The position numbers and the translations under genes were made by a program. Under the pieces are notes generated by a model. That model did not search any database. It was given only the letters and a program-made list of their open reading frames with translations, and had not been told where the DNA came from. Of a DNA stretch of 64,000 bases, positions 43,901 to 52,159 are shown one piece after another. Source of the DNA: Phycisphaerae bacterium (GTDB taxonomy: Bacteria > Planctomycetota > Phycisphaerae > SM23-33); contig JASLNT010000022.1 of the NCBI GenBank assembly GCA_030745875.1, forward strand, positions 1 to 64,000, read 5' to 3'. Position 1 is the first letter of the stretch, and every line of letters starts with the position of its first letter.

Positions 43901-45763
43901 CTAGCCTCTGGATATCTTCACCGCGTCGAACTTGCAGGTGTCTATGCAAACACCGCAGCTTACGCACTTGTCCTGGTCGATTACGGCCGGGACCTTCTTC
44001 ACGCCATCAGAAATGGCGTCCACGGGGCATGCCTTAACGCACATTCCGCAGGCCTTGCACAGCTCGACTTCCACAAAGTATGAGGTAAGGGCCTTGCACA
44101 CGCCGGCGGGGCAATTGTGGTCGACAACATGTGCGACGTACTCGTCGCGGAAGTATCGAATCGCCGACAGCACGGGGTTCGGACCCGTCTGCCCCAAACC
44201 GCACAATGACGCCTCCTTGATCATCTCCCCGAGTTTCACCAGGCGGTCAATGTCTTCCAACTCGCCCTTGCCTTCGGTGATGCGGGTGAGTATCTCCAGC
44301 ATTCGCTTCGTGCCGATGCGGCAGGGCACGCACTTGCCGCACGATTCGGACTGCACAAACTCGGTGAAGAAACGCGCAATGTCGACCATGCACGTGGTCT
44401 GGTCCATCACGATCAATCCGCCCGAGCCCATGATCGCCCCAATCTCCTGGAGCGAATCGTAGTCGATCGGATGATCGAGAAACTGGGCCGGCACGCACCC
44501 GCCGGACGGGCCTCCCAACTGGGCGGCCTTGAATTCCCGGTCGTCGGGAATACCCCCGCCAATATCGAAAACGATCTGGCGAAGCGTAGCGCCCATGGGT
44601 GCCTCAACCAATCCAGTGTTATTGACCTTGCCCGCCAGGGCGAAGACCTTCGTGCCTTTCGACCCTTCAGTGCCTACCGAGGCGTATTCGGCCGAGCCTG
44701 TGCGGATGATCAGCGGCACGTTGGCGAAGGTCTCAACGTTGTTAATATTGGTGGGCTTGCCTCGGTATCCGCTGACGGCCGGGAACGGCGGACGCGGACG
44801 CGGCATGCCGCGGGAATTCTCCAGCGAGGCGATCAACGCGGTCTCCTCGCCGCAGACAAACGCCCCGGCTCCCTTGTGAATGGAGATGTCGAAATCGAAC
44901 CCCGTGCCGAGTATATCCTCGCCCAGCAGGCCCGCGGCCCGGGCCTGATCCAGCGCGATACGGGTGTTCTCGATCGCCAGCGGGTATTCGGCCCGAACGT
45001 AGATAATGCCCTCGGAAGCCCCGATAGCGTAGGCCGCCACGATCATACCCTCAATGATCGCATGCGGCGTGCCTTCCAGAAGGCTGCGGTCCATGAAAGC
45101 GCCCGGATCGCCCTCGTCGGCGTTGCAGATCAGGTACTTCTGGTCTCCGGGAGCCTGACGGCAAAACTGCCATTTTCGCCCCGCGGGGAAGCCCGCGCCG
45201 CCCCGCCCGCGCAGGCCTGCTGCGATGACCTCGTCAATCACATCCTCGGGCGTCATGTCTCCCAGGGCTTTGGCCGCCGCGGCGTATCCGTCGCGGGCCA
45301 GGTAGTCGTCCAGATCAATGGGGTCCAGAATGCCGTTGAGGCGAAAAACCGCCCGCTGTTGCCGTGCGTAGAACGGGATCTTGTGGTCCTCTGCGATCCT
45401 CTCGCCCGTCATCGGGTCCACATAGAGCAGTCTCTCGATCGTCTTGCCGGCCACCACGGTTTCATCGATAATCTCGCCGATGTCCTCGATCTGGACGCTG
45501 GGGTAGAATATCCCCTGCGGCAGGATGACGATAACCGGGCCCTTCTCGCAAAATCCGTGACAGCCCGTTCGCTTGACGGAAACAGATTCCGACAAGCCGC
45601 GAGAGGCCACTTCGTCGCGGAAGACCTGCTCAACATCCGGAGCCCCAAAAGCGATGCAGCCGGTCCCGCCGCAGATCGTAATGATTTTCTGCTCCGGATC
45701 CAGTTTCTCCGTCAACTCACGCTGCCGATCGTGAAAGGCTTTGATTGAGCCCAATCGTTCCAT
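43901..45763 (-). CDS. NuoF-like diaphorase subunit of formate dehydrogenase
   Basis: 620-aa flavoprotein. N-terminal thioredoxin-like [2Fe-2S] domain (~15-115, GGTGC and RTGCHGFC), FMN/NADH-binding core with GRGGAGFPAGRKW and CNADEGDPGAFMDR, the [4Fe-4S] site ESCGKCVPCR, and a C-terminal ferredoxin domain with two [4Fe-4S] motifs (CKACGMCVKAC and CVSCGVCIDTC). It delivers electrons between NAD(H) and the iron-sulfur chain; similar subunits occur in NADP/NAD-linked and electron-bifurcating formate dehydrogenases and hydrogenases. Its start overlaps the NuoE-like gene stop (TGATG) and it is 24 nt from fdhA. Confidence 0.88.
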   Translation of the reverse strand: MERLGSIKAFHDRQRELTEKLDPEQKIITICGGTGCIAFGAPDVEQVFRDEVASRGLSESVSVKRTGCHGFCEKGPVIVILPQGIFYPSVQIEDIGEIIDETVVAGKTIERLLYVDPMTGERIAEDHKIPFYARQQRAVFRLNGILDPIDLDDYLARDGYAAAAKALGDMTPEDVIDEVIAAGLRGRGGAGFPAGRKWQFCRQAPGDQKYLICNADEGDPGAFMDRSLLEGTPHAIIEGMIVAAYAIGASEGIIYVRAEYPLAIENTRIALDQARAAGLLGEDILGTGFDFDISIHKGAGAFVCGEETALIASLENSRGMPRPRPPFPAVSGYRGKPTNINNVETFANVPLIIRTGSAEYASVGTEGSKGTKVFALAGKVNNTGLVEAPMGATLRQIVFDIGGGIPDDREFKAAQLGGPSGGCVPAQFLDHPIDYDSLQEIGAIMGSGGLIVMDQTTCMVDIARFFTEFVQSESCGKCVPCRIGTKRMLEILTRITEGKGELEDIDRLVKLGEMIKEASLCGLGQTGPNPVLSAIRYFRDEYVAHVVDHNCPAGVCKALTSYFVEVELCKACGMCVKACPVDAISDGVKKVPAVIDQDKCVSCGVCIDTCKFDAVKISRG

Positions 45764-46290
45764 CAGTTCGTCTCCTCTTTGTTCGATTCGGCGTCGACGA
45801 TCTCGTCGATCATCTCATCGATGCTGTCCGGAGTGGCCATGCCGTGGTATTTGTCGCCCATAACAACCACCGGCGCCAGGGCACAGGCTCCCAGACAGGC
45901 CACCGTCTCAAACGAGAACATCATGTCCTTTGTCGATTCACCGTCTTCGACGCCCAGGCGGTTTCGGGCAGCCTCGATTACGCCCTCTCCGCCGCGCACA
46001 TAGCACGCCGTACCGCGGCAGCATTTCAGCTTGTGTCGCCCCTGCGGCTCGGTGTAGAACTGGGCGTAGAAACTCACTACTCCATAGACCCGGCTCAGTG
46101 GAATCCTTGTCCGATCGCTGACTCCCTGGAGCACGTCGGCTGGCAGATAGCCCATCCGCTCCTGAACGTCCTGAAGGACGCTGATCAGGTCCGAATCGAG
46201 CCCGACGCCAAGTTCATCGAGCACCGCGTCAACTTCCGCGGGGCTAACGCCCTGGTCGGCTGAAGCGTCTTTAACAGTCTCACGCGCCAT
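45763..46290 (-). CDS. NuoE-like [2Fe-2S] subunit of formate dehydrogenase
   Basis: 175-aa thioredoxin-like [2Fe-2S] protein (HydC/NuoE type). The four ligands are in CCRGTACYV (first pair, with C-x4-C spacing) and CLGACALAP. N-terminal helices MGYLPADVLQGVSDR are typical. It forms the diaphorase unit with the NuoF-like protein. First gene of the operon; a weak AAAGG-type RBS is seen upstream of the start. Confidence 0.88.
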   Translation of the reverse strand: MARETVKDASADQGVSPAEVDAVLDELGVGLDSDLISVLQDVQERMGYLPADVLQGVSDRTRIPLSRVYGVVSFYAQFYTEPQGRHKLKCCRGTACYVRGGEGVIEAARNRLGVEDGESTKDMMFSFETVACLGACALAPVVVMGDKYHGMATPDSIDEMIDEIVDAESNKEETN

Positions 46291-46431
46291 CGCATAGGCC
46301 TTTCAAATGAGTCATTAAGCTAAAATCCGCAGCGATCACCGCGGACACGAAAAGGTAAAACCTAATCCATATCACGTCGCTGGATTATATCCGCCCGGGC
46401 AACTGGACGCAAACCCCCAAAAACGGGGGAC

Positions 46432-46460
46432 TTGACCGATCAGGCGGCAGGTGATAGGCT
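46432..46460 (+). promoter_or_regulatory. Predicted promoter for the 58-aa gene and fdhD
   Basis: TTGACC (46432-46437), 17-nt spacer, TAGGCT (46455-46460). The leader to ATG 46488 would be about 20 nt. A hairpin-forming sequence (CCCCC-AAAAAC-GGGGG) lies immediately upstream at about 46414-46429. The divergent region also serves the formate dehydrogenase operon. Confidence 0.4.
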
Positions 46461-46487
46461 CATGGTTTACGATTGCAGGAGATAATC

Positions 46488-46664
46488 ATGACCACAGAAG
46501 AACTTCGCACAACAATTCAAAACCAGGCCGTAGAAGGTAAGGTGTCGTGCAAGGCTATGCTCGATCTGGCTGGAGAGACCGGAACTTCCTCGCAGCAGAT
46601 CGGTGAGATATGCAACGAACTTGACATCAAAGTCAGCGCCTGCCAACTGGGTTGCTTCAAATGA
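46488..46664 (+). CDS. 58-aa cysteine-containing protein linked to fdhD
   Basis: Short protein of 58 aa with helical character resembling a helix-turn-helix (MTTEELRTTIQNQAVEGK; SSQQIGEICNELDI) and a C-terminal Cys-rich end SACQLGCFK, plus Cys at VSCKAM. AGGAG sits 7 nt before the ATG. The stop overlaps the fdhD start (ATGA). I do not recognise a named family; similar small proteins with CQLGCF ends exist beside formate dehydrogenase genes in anaerobes as I recall, without assigned function. It might bind a metal or iron-sulfur cluster or sense redox state. Confidence 0.7.
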   Translation: MTTEELRTTIQNQAVEGKVSCKAMLDLAGETGTSSQQIGEICNELDIKVSACQLGCFK

Positions 46665-47470
46665 CCGACGCACCCCTCCCGCCGGACAACCTCATCCAGG
46701 ACTGCCCCATACGCAGGTTCGAAGACGGCGCCCCTAAGGCGATGGTCGACAAGGTCATCACCGAAGCACGGATAGAACTGGACCTCAACGACGGAAAGCA
46801 CAGCCTTGCGATGCTCTGCCTGCCGCACGATCTGGAGTCGTTGGCGGTGGGATTCCTGATCGGGGAAGGAGCCCTGCGTGACCGATCCGAGCTGCATGAT
46901 GTCCGCGTAAACGTTGAGAACAATAAGGTTTTCATCCACGGAGACCTCGACGAGGACGCCCTTGAAGCAATGGCCAGTCGCTGGACGTGGGGAACCGGAT
47001 GCGGATCTGGCGGTACGGGCAGAGATCTTGACTCGCCAGCCTTCGGACGGGTCGGGCAGGGTCTCACTATAGGACCGAACAAGTTAATCGAACTGGCGAG
47101 AACATTCACTGGGAAAGCCGACATGTGGAAGTCCACGGGCGGACTTCACGCGTGCGCGCTGGCCGACACGGAAAAAGTTCTCCTTTTCGCCGAAGATGTC
47201 GGCCGACATAACGCATTCGACAAGATAATGGGGCGGGCCTTCCTGGATGGAATCGACGTGACCGACAAGATGGTCCTTATGACCGGACGATTGTCGGCGG
47301 AAATCGTTTCAAAAGCCGTCGCGTGCGGATTGTCCATGCTGGTGTCGCGTTCGGCGGTGACGGCGCTCGGGGCGAAGCTGGCTGGTCGATTTGGATTAAC
47401 GCTGGTGGGCTTCCTGCGCGGCAAGCGTCTGAACGTCTATACGGGGTTCGATCGTGTCGTCGCGGACTGA
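46661..47470 (+). CDS. fdhD: Formate dehydrogenase accessory sulfurtransferase FdhD
   Basis: 269-aa FdhD family protein that carries sulfur from a cysteine desulfurase to the molybdenum or tungsten cofactor before insertion into formate dehydrogenase. Motifs: RIELDLNDGKHSLAMLCLPHDL and the segment TGGLHACALAD near 160. The typical CxxC of the enterobacterial enzyme appears here as TGCGSGG with only Cys114, a variation I recall in other anaerobe sequences. Coupled with the 58-aa gene; its target fdhA lies divergently. Confidence 0.85.
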   Translation: MTDAPLPPDNLIQDCPIRRFEDGAPKAMVDKVITEARIELDLNDGKHSLAMLCLPHDLESLAVGFLIGEGALRDRSELHDVRVNVENNKVFIHGDLDEDALEAMASRWTWGTGCGSGGTGRDLDSPAFGRVGQGLTIGPNKLIELARTFTGKADMWKSTGGLHACALADTEKVLLFAEDVGRHNAFDKIMGRAFLDGIDVTDKMVLMTGRLSAEIVSKAVACGLSMLVSRSAVTALGAKLAGRFGLTLVGFLRGKRLNVYTGFDRVVAD

Positions 47471-47508
47471 CCCGGGCGACTTGCGTTCCTCCCCTATCGG
47501 ATGGCGGG

Positions 47509-48324
47509 CTACTTCTTCTTGGCCGCTGCAGCTTTCTTCCTGGCCGCTGCTGCGGCGCGGGCTTTCTTGGCGGCTTGGGCTCTTTTTCTGTTGTTATTAA
47601 CCCGCCTGCGGTTGTTGTTCCTCTTCTTGGGCGGTTTCTTCTTTGGGGGAACGGGAAGACCGAGCTTTTTCTTCTGGTCGGTGGTTAGTAAATTAACCGC
47701 AATAGACCGCAGTTGTGCTTCGGCCCGCGCTGGGGAGACCGAACCCTTGACTACCGCGGCGCCTGCGGACATGCAATTCGCCCTGATCTTTGAGACCTGG
47801 TCGCCATTCAGCACTTTCCCGAGCTTTCCGCCCGTTATCCCGTTGCAAAGTCGGTGTCCGAGTCTGGTGGCTTTCTGCTGAGGCGAAAGTGCGGAGAGAA
47901 TGTCAGCTTCGTGCCGCTTCTGGATGAGGCTGCGTTCGGCCCTGAGTTGCCGAAGTTGCGGCAGGGAGCCCGCTATCCGGCTTTTGTCTTCGGGTTTGAC
48001 AGCCATCTCGACAGCGGTTTCGAGTTCCAGTAGCTTCCGCCCCTTCGGCGTGGCGTCCCATTTGTCCAGAGCTTCCTGGAGTTTACTGCGCGCCGCGTCG
48101 AACTTCGCCTGCTGGGCGGGAGTGAAATCCATCTTCGCGTAAATCTGGTCGTCGCTGATGTGCTTCTGCACGCCGCCTTTGTTCTTCTTCTTAGCCGCAG
48201 GCTTCTTCTTGGCTGCGGGTTTCTTCTTGGCTGCGTCTGCGCTGGGAATTGCAGTAAAGGTCGCAATCAGCACAGCCGCCAAAACACAACAAACTCCCCA
48301 CCGGTGTCTTCTCGTAGACTTCAT
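47509..48324 (-). CDS. Exported Lys/Ala-rich protein with histone-H1-like tail
   Basis: 271-aa protein. The start ATG 48324 is chosen with GGAG 9 nt upstream (an ATG 5 codons earlier is possible). After a signal peptide (~1-31) comes AKKKPAAKKKPAAKKK, then a helical central part (FTPAQQAKFDAARSKLQEAL; LSPQQKATRL, weakly like LTxxQ/Spy-type motifs), and a highly basic C-terminus rich in KKA and RR. The basic tails resemble histone H1 tails but with export signal, so DNA or polyanion binding outside the cytoplasm is a guess. No close family is recognised. Confidence 0.6.
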   Translation of the reverse strand: MKSTRRHRWGVCCVLAAVLIATFTAIPSADAAKKKPAAKKKPAAKKKNKGGVQKHISDDQIYAKMDFTPAQQAKFDAARSKLQEALDKWDATPKGRKLLELETAVEMAVKPEDKSRIAGSLPQLRQLRAERSLIQKRHEADILSALSPQQKATRLGHRLCNGITGGKLGKVLNGDQVSKIRANCMSAGAAVVKGSVSPARAEAQLRSIAVNLLTTDQKKKLGLPVPPKKKPPKKRNNNRRRVNNNRKRAQAAKKARAAAAARKKAAAAKKK

Positions 48325-48395
48325 AAATGAAAGCTCCATAGACTACGCAAACCCGCCGCCTGAACAGCGGAGCACAGTATGTATAGAATTACAAT

Positions 48396-48418
48396 CCGTT
48401 ATCGTGTTATTATAACGG
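48396..48418. repeat. Inverted repeat in divergent promoter region
   Basis: CCGTTAT (48396-48402) and ATAACGG (48412-48418) form a 7-bp inverted repeat with 9-nt spacing between the divergent Lys-rich and acetylesterase genes. It could be an operator; no regulator gene is visible nearby. Confidence 0.3.
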
Positions 48419-48494
48419 CAGTTTCGGTCGTCGCACCCAAAAAAAACAGAAACATACGACCCGATTACCTTAGGAATCTGTAAAGGAGCATTCC

Positions 48495-50054
48495 ATGAAA
48501 CGCATCGTTCTTACATCCGTTATGATCGCCATTCTGCTGGTCGTCGGCTCGGCCCGCGCCGATGTGAAACTCTCCCGCGCGTTCGGGAATCACATGGTCC
48601 TTCAGCAAGGCCGGGAGATCCGCATTTTCGGCACGGCTGACGCAGGCGAGAAGGTCACGGTTGAACTGGCTGGCAAGACCGCCAGCGGAACCGCGTGCGA
48701 TGCGGGCGAATTCCGCGTCGACCTGCCGGCGATGAAGGCCGACGGAAAGGCCCACACGCTTACCGTCAAGGGCAAGAATACTGTCACTGTCAAGGACGTT
48801 CTGCTGGGCGAAGTGTGGCTATGCTCGGGGCAGTCCAACATGGAATGGACGATGGGCGGAACGCTTAACTCCAAGGATGAAATCGCCGCAGCGAATAACG
48901 CGCAGATTCGACTGTTCAACGTACCGGGGCACGTGCAGGGTCCCACGCCGTTGACCGATCCGCGCGGGAACTGGCAAGTCTGCACGCCCAGGAGCGTCGG
49001 CGGATTCTCCGCCGTCGGTTACTTCTTCGGCCGGGCGCTGCAGAAGGAACTCAAAGTTCCGATCGGGCTTGTCGGAACGAACTGGGGCGGAACGCGGATC
49101 GAACCGTGGACCCCGATCGTCGGCTTCAAGAGTGTTCCCCAGTTGAAGGATTACATCAAGTCCATCAGCGAGATTGACCCCGCCACACCAGCAGGCAAGG
49201 CCAGACACGAGAAATACCTTGCTGAACTCGAAAAATGGCTGGAGAAGGCCCGGGCGAATCTGAAAGCGGGCAAGTCGTTCCCCGGAAACCCGCCAATGAT
49301 GCGCCTGAGCCCCAAGGGCGGCGCCACGTACATCTACAACGGTATGGTCAACGCACTGACTCCGCTGAGCGTTCGCGGGGCGATCTGGTATCAGGGCGAG
49401 TCCAACGCCGGCGACGGTCTGCGTTACGAATACCTGAAGGAAGCGTTGGTCAAGGGCTGGCGTTCGACGTTTGAGAATGACGATCTCTCGTTCTACTGGG
49501 TGCAATTGGCGAATTTTCAGGGTCCCAACGACAACCCCTCCGGCGGCGGCTGGGGACCGGTCCGCGAAGGACAACGCAGAGCGCTTCGTATTCCCAAGAC
49601 CGGAATGGCGGTGATAATCGACATAGGCGCCGCACGCAACATCCACCCGAAGAACAAGCAGGACGTCGGCGCCCGCCTGGCGTTATGGGCTTTGGCGAAA
49701 GACTATGGAAAAGAGATCGTCTACTCCGGTCCGCTGTACAAGAGCATGAAGATCGAAGGCGACAAGATTCGCATAACCTTCGACTGCGTCGGCGGCGGAC
49801 TGGTAGCCGCCAAGAAGGAGGGCCTGGCTCCCGCGAAGGAGACTCCCGGCGCCAAGCTGATCCATTTCGCCATCCAAGCCGCCGACGGCAAATGGCACTG
49901 GGCCGACGCAAATATCGACGGCAAGACGGTTGTAGTGTCAGCCAAAGGCGTGAGTAAGCCCAAACACGTGCGGTTCGGATACCAGTCCAACCCCGTAGGC
50001 ATAAACCTGTACAACAAGGAAGGCCTGCCGGCCTCGCCGTTCACGACTGACTGA
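48495..50054 (+). CDS. Exported sialate O-acetylesterase
   Basis: 519-aa SGNH-type esterase of the SASA family, exported (signal peptide ~1-22). Catalytic Ser114 lies in CSGQSNMEW; WYQGESNAG is the second conserved block. The N-terminal part (~25-100) is a beta-domain. It removes acetyl groups from sugars such as sialic acid or, more likely here, acetylated polysaccharides. RBS AAAGGAG before the ATG. It ends at a strong terminator shared with the convergent gene. Confidence 0.85.
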   Translation: MKRIVLTSVMIAILLVVGSARADVKLSRAFGNHMVLQQGREIRIFGTADAGEKVTVELAGKTASGTACDAGEFRVDLPAMKADGKAHTLTVKGKNTVTVKDVLLGEVWLCSGQSNMEWTMGGTLNSKDEIAAANNAQIRLFNVPGHVQGPTPLTDPRGNWQVCTPRSVGGFSAVGYFFGRALQKELKVPIGLVGTNWGGTRIEPWTPIVGFKSVPQLKDYIKSISEIDPATPAGKARHEKYLAELEKWLEKARANLKAGKSFPGNPPMMRLSPKGGATYIYNGMVNALTPLSVRGAIWYQGESNAGDGLRYEYLKEALVKGWRSTFENDDLSFYWVQLANFQGPNDNPSGGGWGPVREGQRRALRIPKTGMAVIIDIGAARNIHPKNKQDVGARLALWALAKDYGKEIVYSGPLYKSMKIEGDKIRITFDCVGGGLVAAKKEGLAPAKETPGAKLIHFAIQAADGKWHWADANIDGKTVVVSAKGVSKPKHVRFGYQSNPVGINLYNKEGLPASPFTTD

Positions 50055-50073
50055 TAGTATCGTCAAAAACACG

Positions 50074-50105
50074 AAGGGCCCGCGCTGCGTGCAGCGTGGG
50101 CCCTT
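50074..50105. terminator. Bidirectional rho-independent terminator
   Basis: A 15-bp stem with one G-T pair (50074-50088 and 50091-50105), with T-rich sequence on the right side (CTTATT) and A-rich on the left, so it can serve the convergent genes on both strands. Confidence 0.8.
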
Positions 50106-50120
50106 CTTATTGCGCCAACA

Positions 50121-52157
50121 TTAGAGTTCGTCAGCGCCGAGGTCGGGCTTCGAGCCGCGTTTGGCGCCGTCGATGTCTTCTGTGACTTCGGCGAGTTTCG
50201 GGGCTTTGTCTACTACTTCCGGCGACGCTTTCTTCAGGTGGAGGTTTCCGCCTGACGGGTCTGCGAAGGCGGCGGTGAGGTCCTTGACCAAGTTACCGGC
50301 CGGCACGCCTGGCGGCGCCGGACCGCTGAATATATTCCCCGACACAACGAGACCCTCGCGATGGCCGAGAACCCGCAGCAGGCGCCGCATGCGGTTTTTG
50401 GGATCGTGGATCGTGTTGTTGTAGATCTTGCAGTCGGCGGTGTTGGCGGCCTCGATGCATCCCTCAGGAGCTCGCGTGATGAAGTTGTTCCGCACTATGC
50501 AGCGTCGCGCGTGCCGCGTTACGGCGCGGTTCTTCGGCATGTACGAGTTGCCCAGGCTCACGCCCTTGTCGCAATCGACAATAATATTCCGCTCGACTAC
50601 GCAATCTTCGGTCTCGTGCCACAGGAACACCGCCCCACGCCCTTCACGCGTGCGTCCCTGGATGTTCAAGAACACGTTGTCGCTGATGGTCCATCCCTTG
50701 GCGTACATCACGTCGATGGCGCCAACGTAGTTCCCGCCGAAGTTTTTCGGCGTATCGGCCTCATCGTCGCTGAACTTCTTGGGGCGATCGTTGTAAAAGA
50801 GGCAATATTCGATTCGACAGTCGCGCGGCTGGGTCTTCTTGCGATTCTTCTCGGGCACGATCACGCCCTTGACACCTCGCTGCCAAATATTATGGATCAC
50901 ACAGTTGTAGATGCGCAGCCGCTGCACTCCGGTCTCCGAATCGATCTTAAAACCGTTCCACTTGGCGTGCTGAATGGTCAGATCGGCTACGGTCACATCG
51001 CTGCAGGCGGTAAACGCAACCAACTCGCCAATCCCGTCGCCGTCAATGACAACATCGTCGCGATTGCCCGTAGCTCCGCGAAGCGTCACCCTGTCGGTCG
51101 TGATCCCAACGCGTCGCGAGATATTGTACCGCCCGGCGGCCAGCATTATCGTCCCGCCTGGACGGACGTTCTTCGTCGCTTCGAACAACTGACGCACGGA
51201 AGAGACCTTGATGACCCGCCCCTTGGGCGCGCCGAGTTTCGGGGCTTTGGGCCACCATGATTGGGCGGAGACAGAAACCGACACGGGTTTCTTTTCCGAG
51301 ACGAATTTCCTGGCCGCTGGTTTCTTCCCCGCGTCCAGCACCTTGTCCATGACCTCAACGTACGCGTTCAGCGTGATATAACTGCGAAGGTTGAAACCGT
51401 TGTGCTTCAGCCCGTCCTCGGTGAAATCCTTCCGCCATTTCTTCGGATTGCTGGGATGCACGCCGTCGCCGGCGATCAACGTGGGGACTTCATAGGTCTT
51501 GTGACCTTTGAACTTAGCGGCCGAGCCGTCCCAGTCATTGGGCCTGCGTTTGAGGACCTCAGCATGAAAGTCGCTCAACGGAACCTTCAACTCCTTTGCG
51601 ATCTTCCGTGCGACTTCGGCGTACTGGGCGGCTTTCTCGGCTTTCCCGCTACGGGGTGGAATCGTGCTGAGGATCACTACCGAACCGTTATCCAGACATC
51701 GCTGCACCAACTTCCGCAGCCCGATCTCGTACTTCTCGACAGAAACACCGCCCAGATCGTTAGTCCCAAACATAATCAGCACGACTTCAGGGTTCAGTTT
51801 CTTGAGCCATCCGTCAATATTGGCGTTGGCCCATGCGACGGTCTTACCGCTCAGGTTACCGTATTTCGGACCCTTCCAGCTGCGCCAGCAATCCTTGTGC
51901 ATGTACTTCAACACCCATTGGCGTGAGGCTTCAAAGTCGCTGTCGGCCTGGCCGGGACGCCACTGCAGCGAACTCCAGAACGCCAGCGAGTAAGTAATCG
52001 AATCACCAAAGTGAGCGAACGTCCCGGGTTTGCCCTTGAAGTCGGCGTGCACTTTCTTCATAGCCGGAACCCATGCGGATGTCGGGCCGCCGACCGCAAC
52101 GCCCGCGTGCAACAAAATCCCCAACAACAACACAATCGCAATATTGCGTATCCGCAT
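50121..52157 (-). CDS. SGNH hydrolase / right-handed beta-helix protein
   Basis: 678-aa exported protein (signal peptide ~1-22). The N-terminal half is a GDSL/SGNH esterase with Ser53 in HFGDSIT, GTND in IMFGTNDLGG and GDGVHPS as the late block. From ~330 there is a right-handed parallel beta-helix (LRGATGNRDDVVIDG, VADLTIQHAKWNGFK) typical of polysaccharide lyases or epimerases. Likely an acetyl- or methylesterase fused with a glycan-binding or lyase domain. ATG 52157 has AAGGAG at 7 nt within the upstream gene's end; the two genes are 2 nt apart, so they are coupled. Confidence 0.75.
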   Translation of the reverse strand: MRIRNIAIVLLLGILLHAGVAVGGPTSAWVPAMKKVHADFKGKPGTFAHFGDSITYSLAFWSSLQWRPGQADSDFEASRQWVLKYMHKDCWRSWKGPKYGNLSGKTVAWANANIDGWLKKLNPEVVLIMFGTNDLGGVSVEKYEIGLRKLVQRCLDNGSVVILSTIPPRSGKAEKAAQYAEVARKIAKELKVPLSDFHAEVLKRRPNDWDGSAAKFKGHKTYEVPTLIAGDGVHPSNPKKWRKDFTEDGLKHNGFNLRSYITLNAYVEVMDKVLDAGKKPAARKFVSEKKPVSVSVSAQSWWPKAPKLGAPKGRVIKVSSVRQLFEATKNVRPGGTIMLAAGRYNISRRVGITTDRVTLRGATGNRDDVVIDGDGIGELVAFTACSDVTVADLTIQHAKWNGFKIDSETGVQRLRIYNCVIHNIWQRGVKGVIVPEKNRKKTQPRDCRIEYCLFYNDRPKKFSDDEADTPKNFGGNYVGAIDVMYAKGWTISDNVFLNIQGRTREGRGAVFLWHETEDCVVERNIIVDCDKGVSLGNSYMPKNRAVTRHARRCIVRNNFITRAPEGCIEAANTADCKIYNNTIHDPKNRMRRLLRVLGHREGLVVSGNIFSGPAPPGVPAGNLVKDLTAAFADPSGGNLHLKKASPEVVDKAPKLAEVTEDIDGAKRGSKPDLGADEL

Positions 52158-52159
52158 AA

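Noticed and set aside
43901-46290. Part of respiratory complex I
   Set aside because: NuoE/NuoF-like genes are directly linked to fdhA and lack other Nuo genes, so they belong to a soluble formate dehydrogenase.
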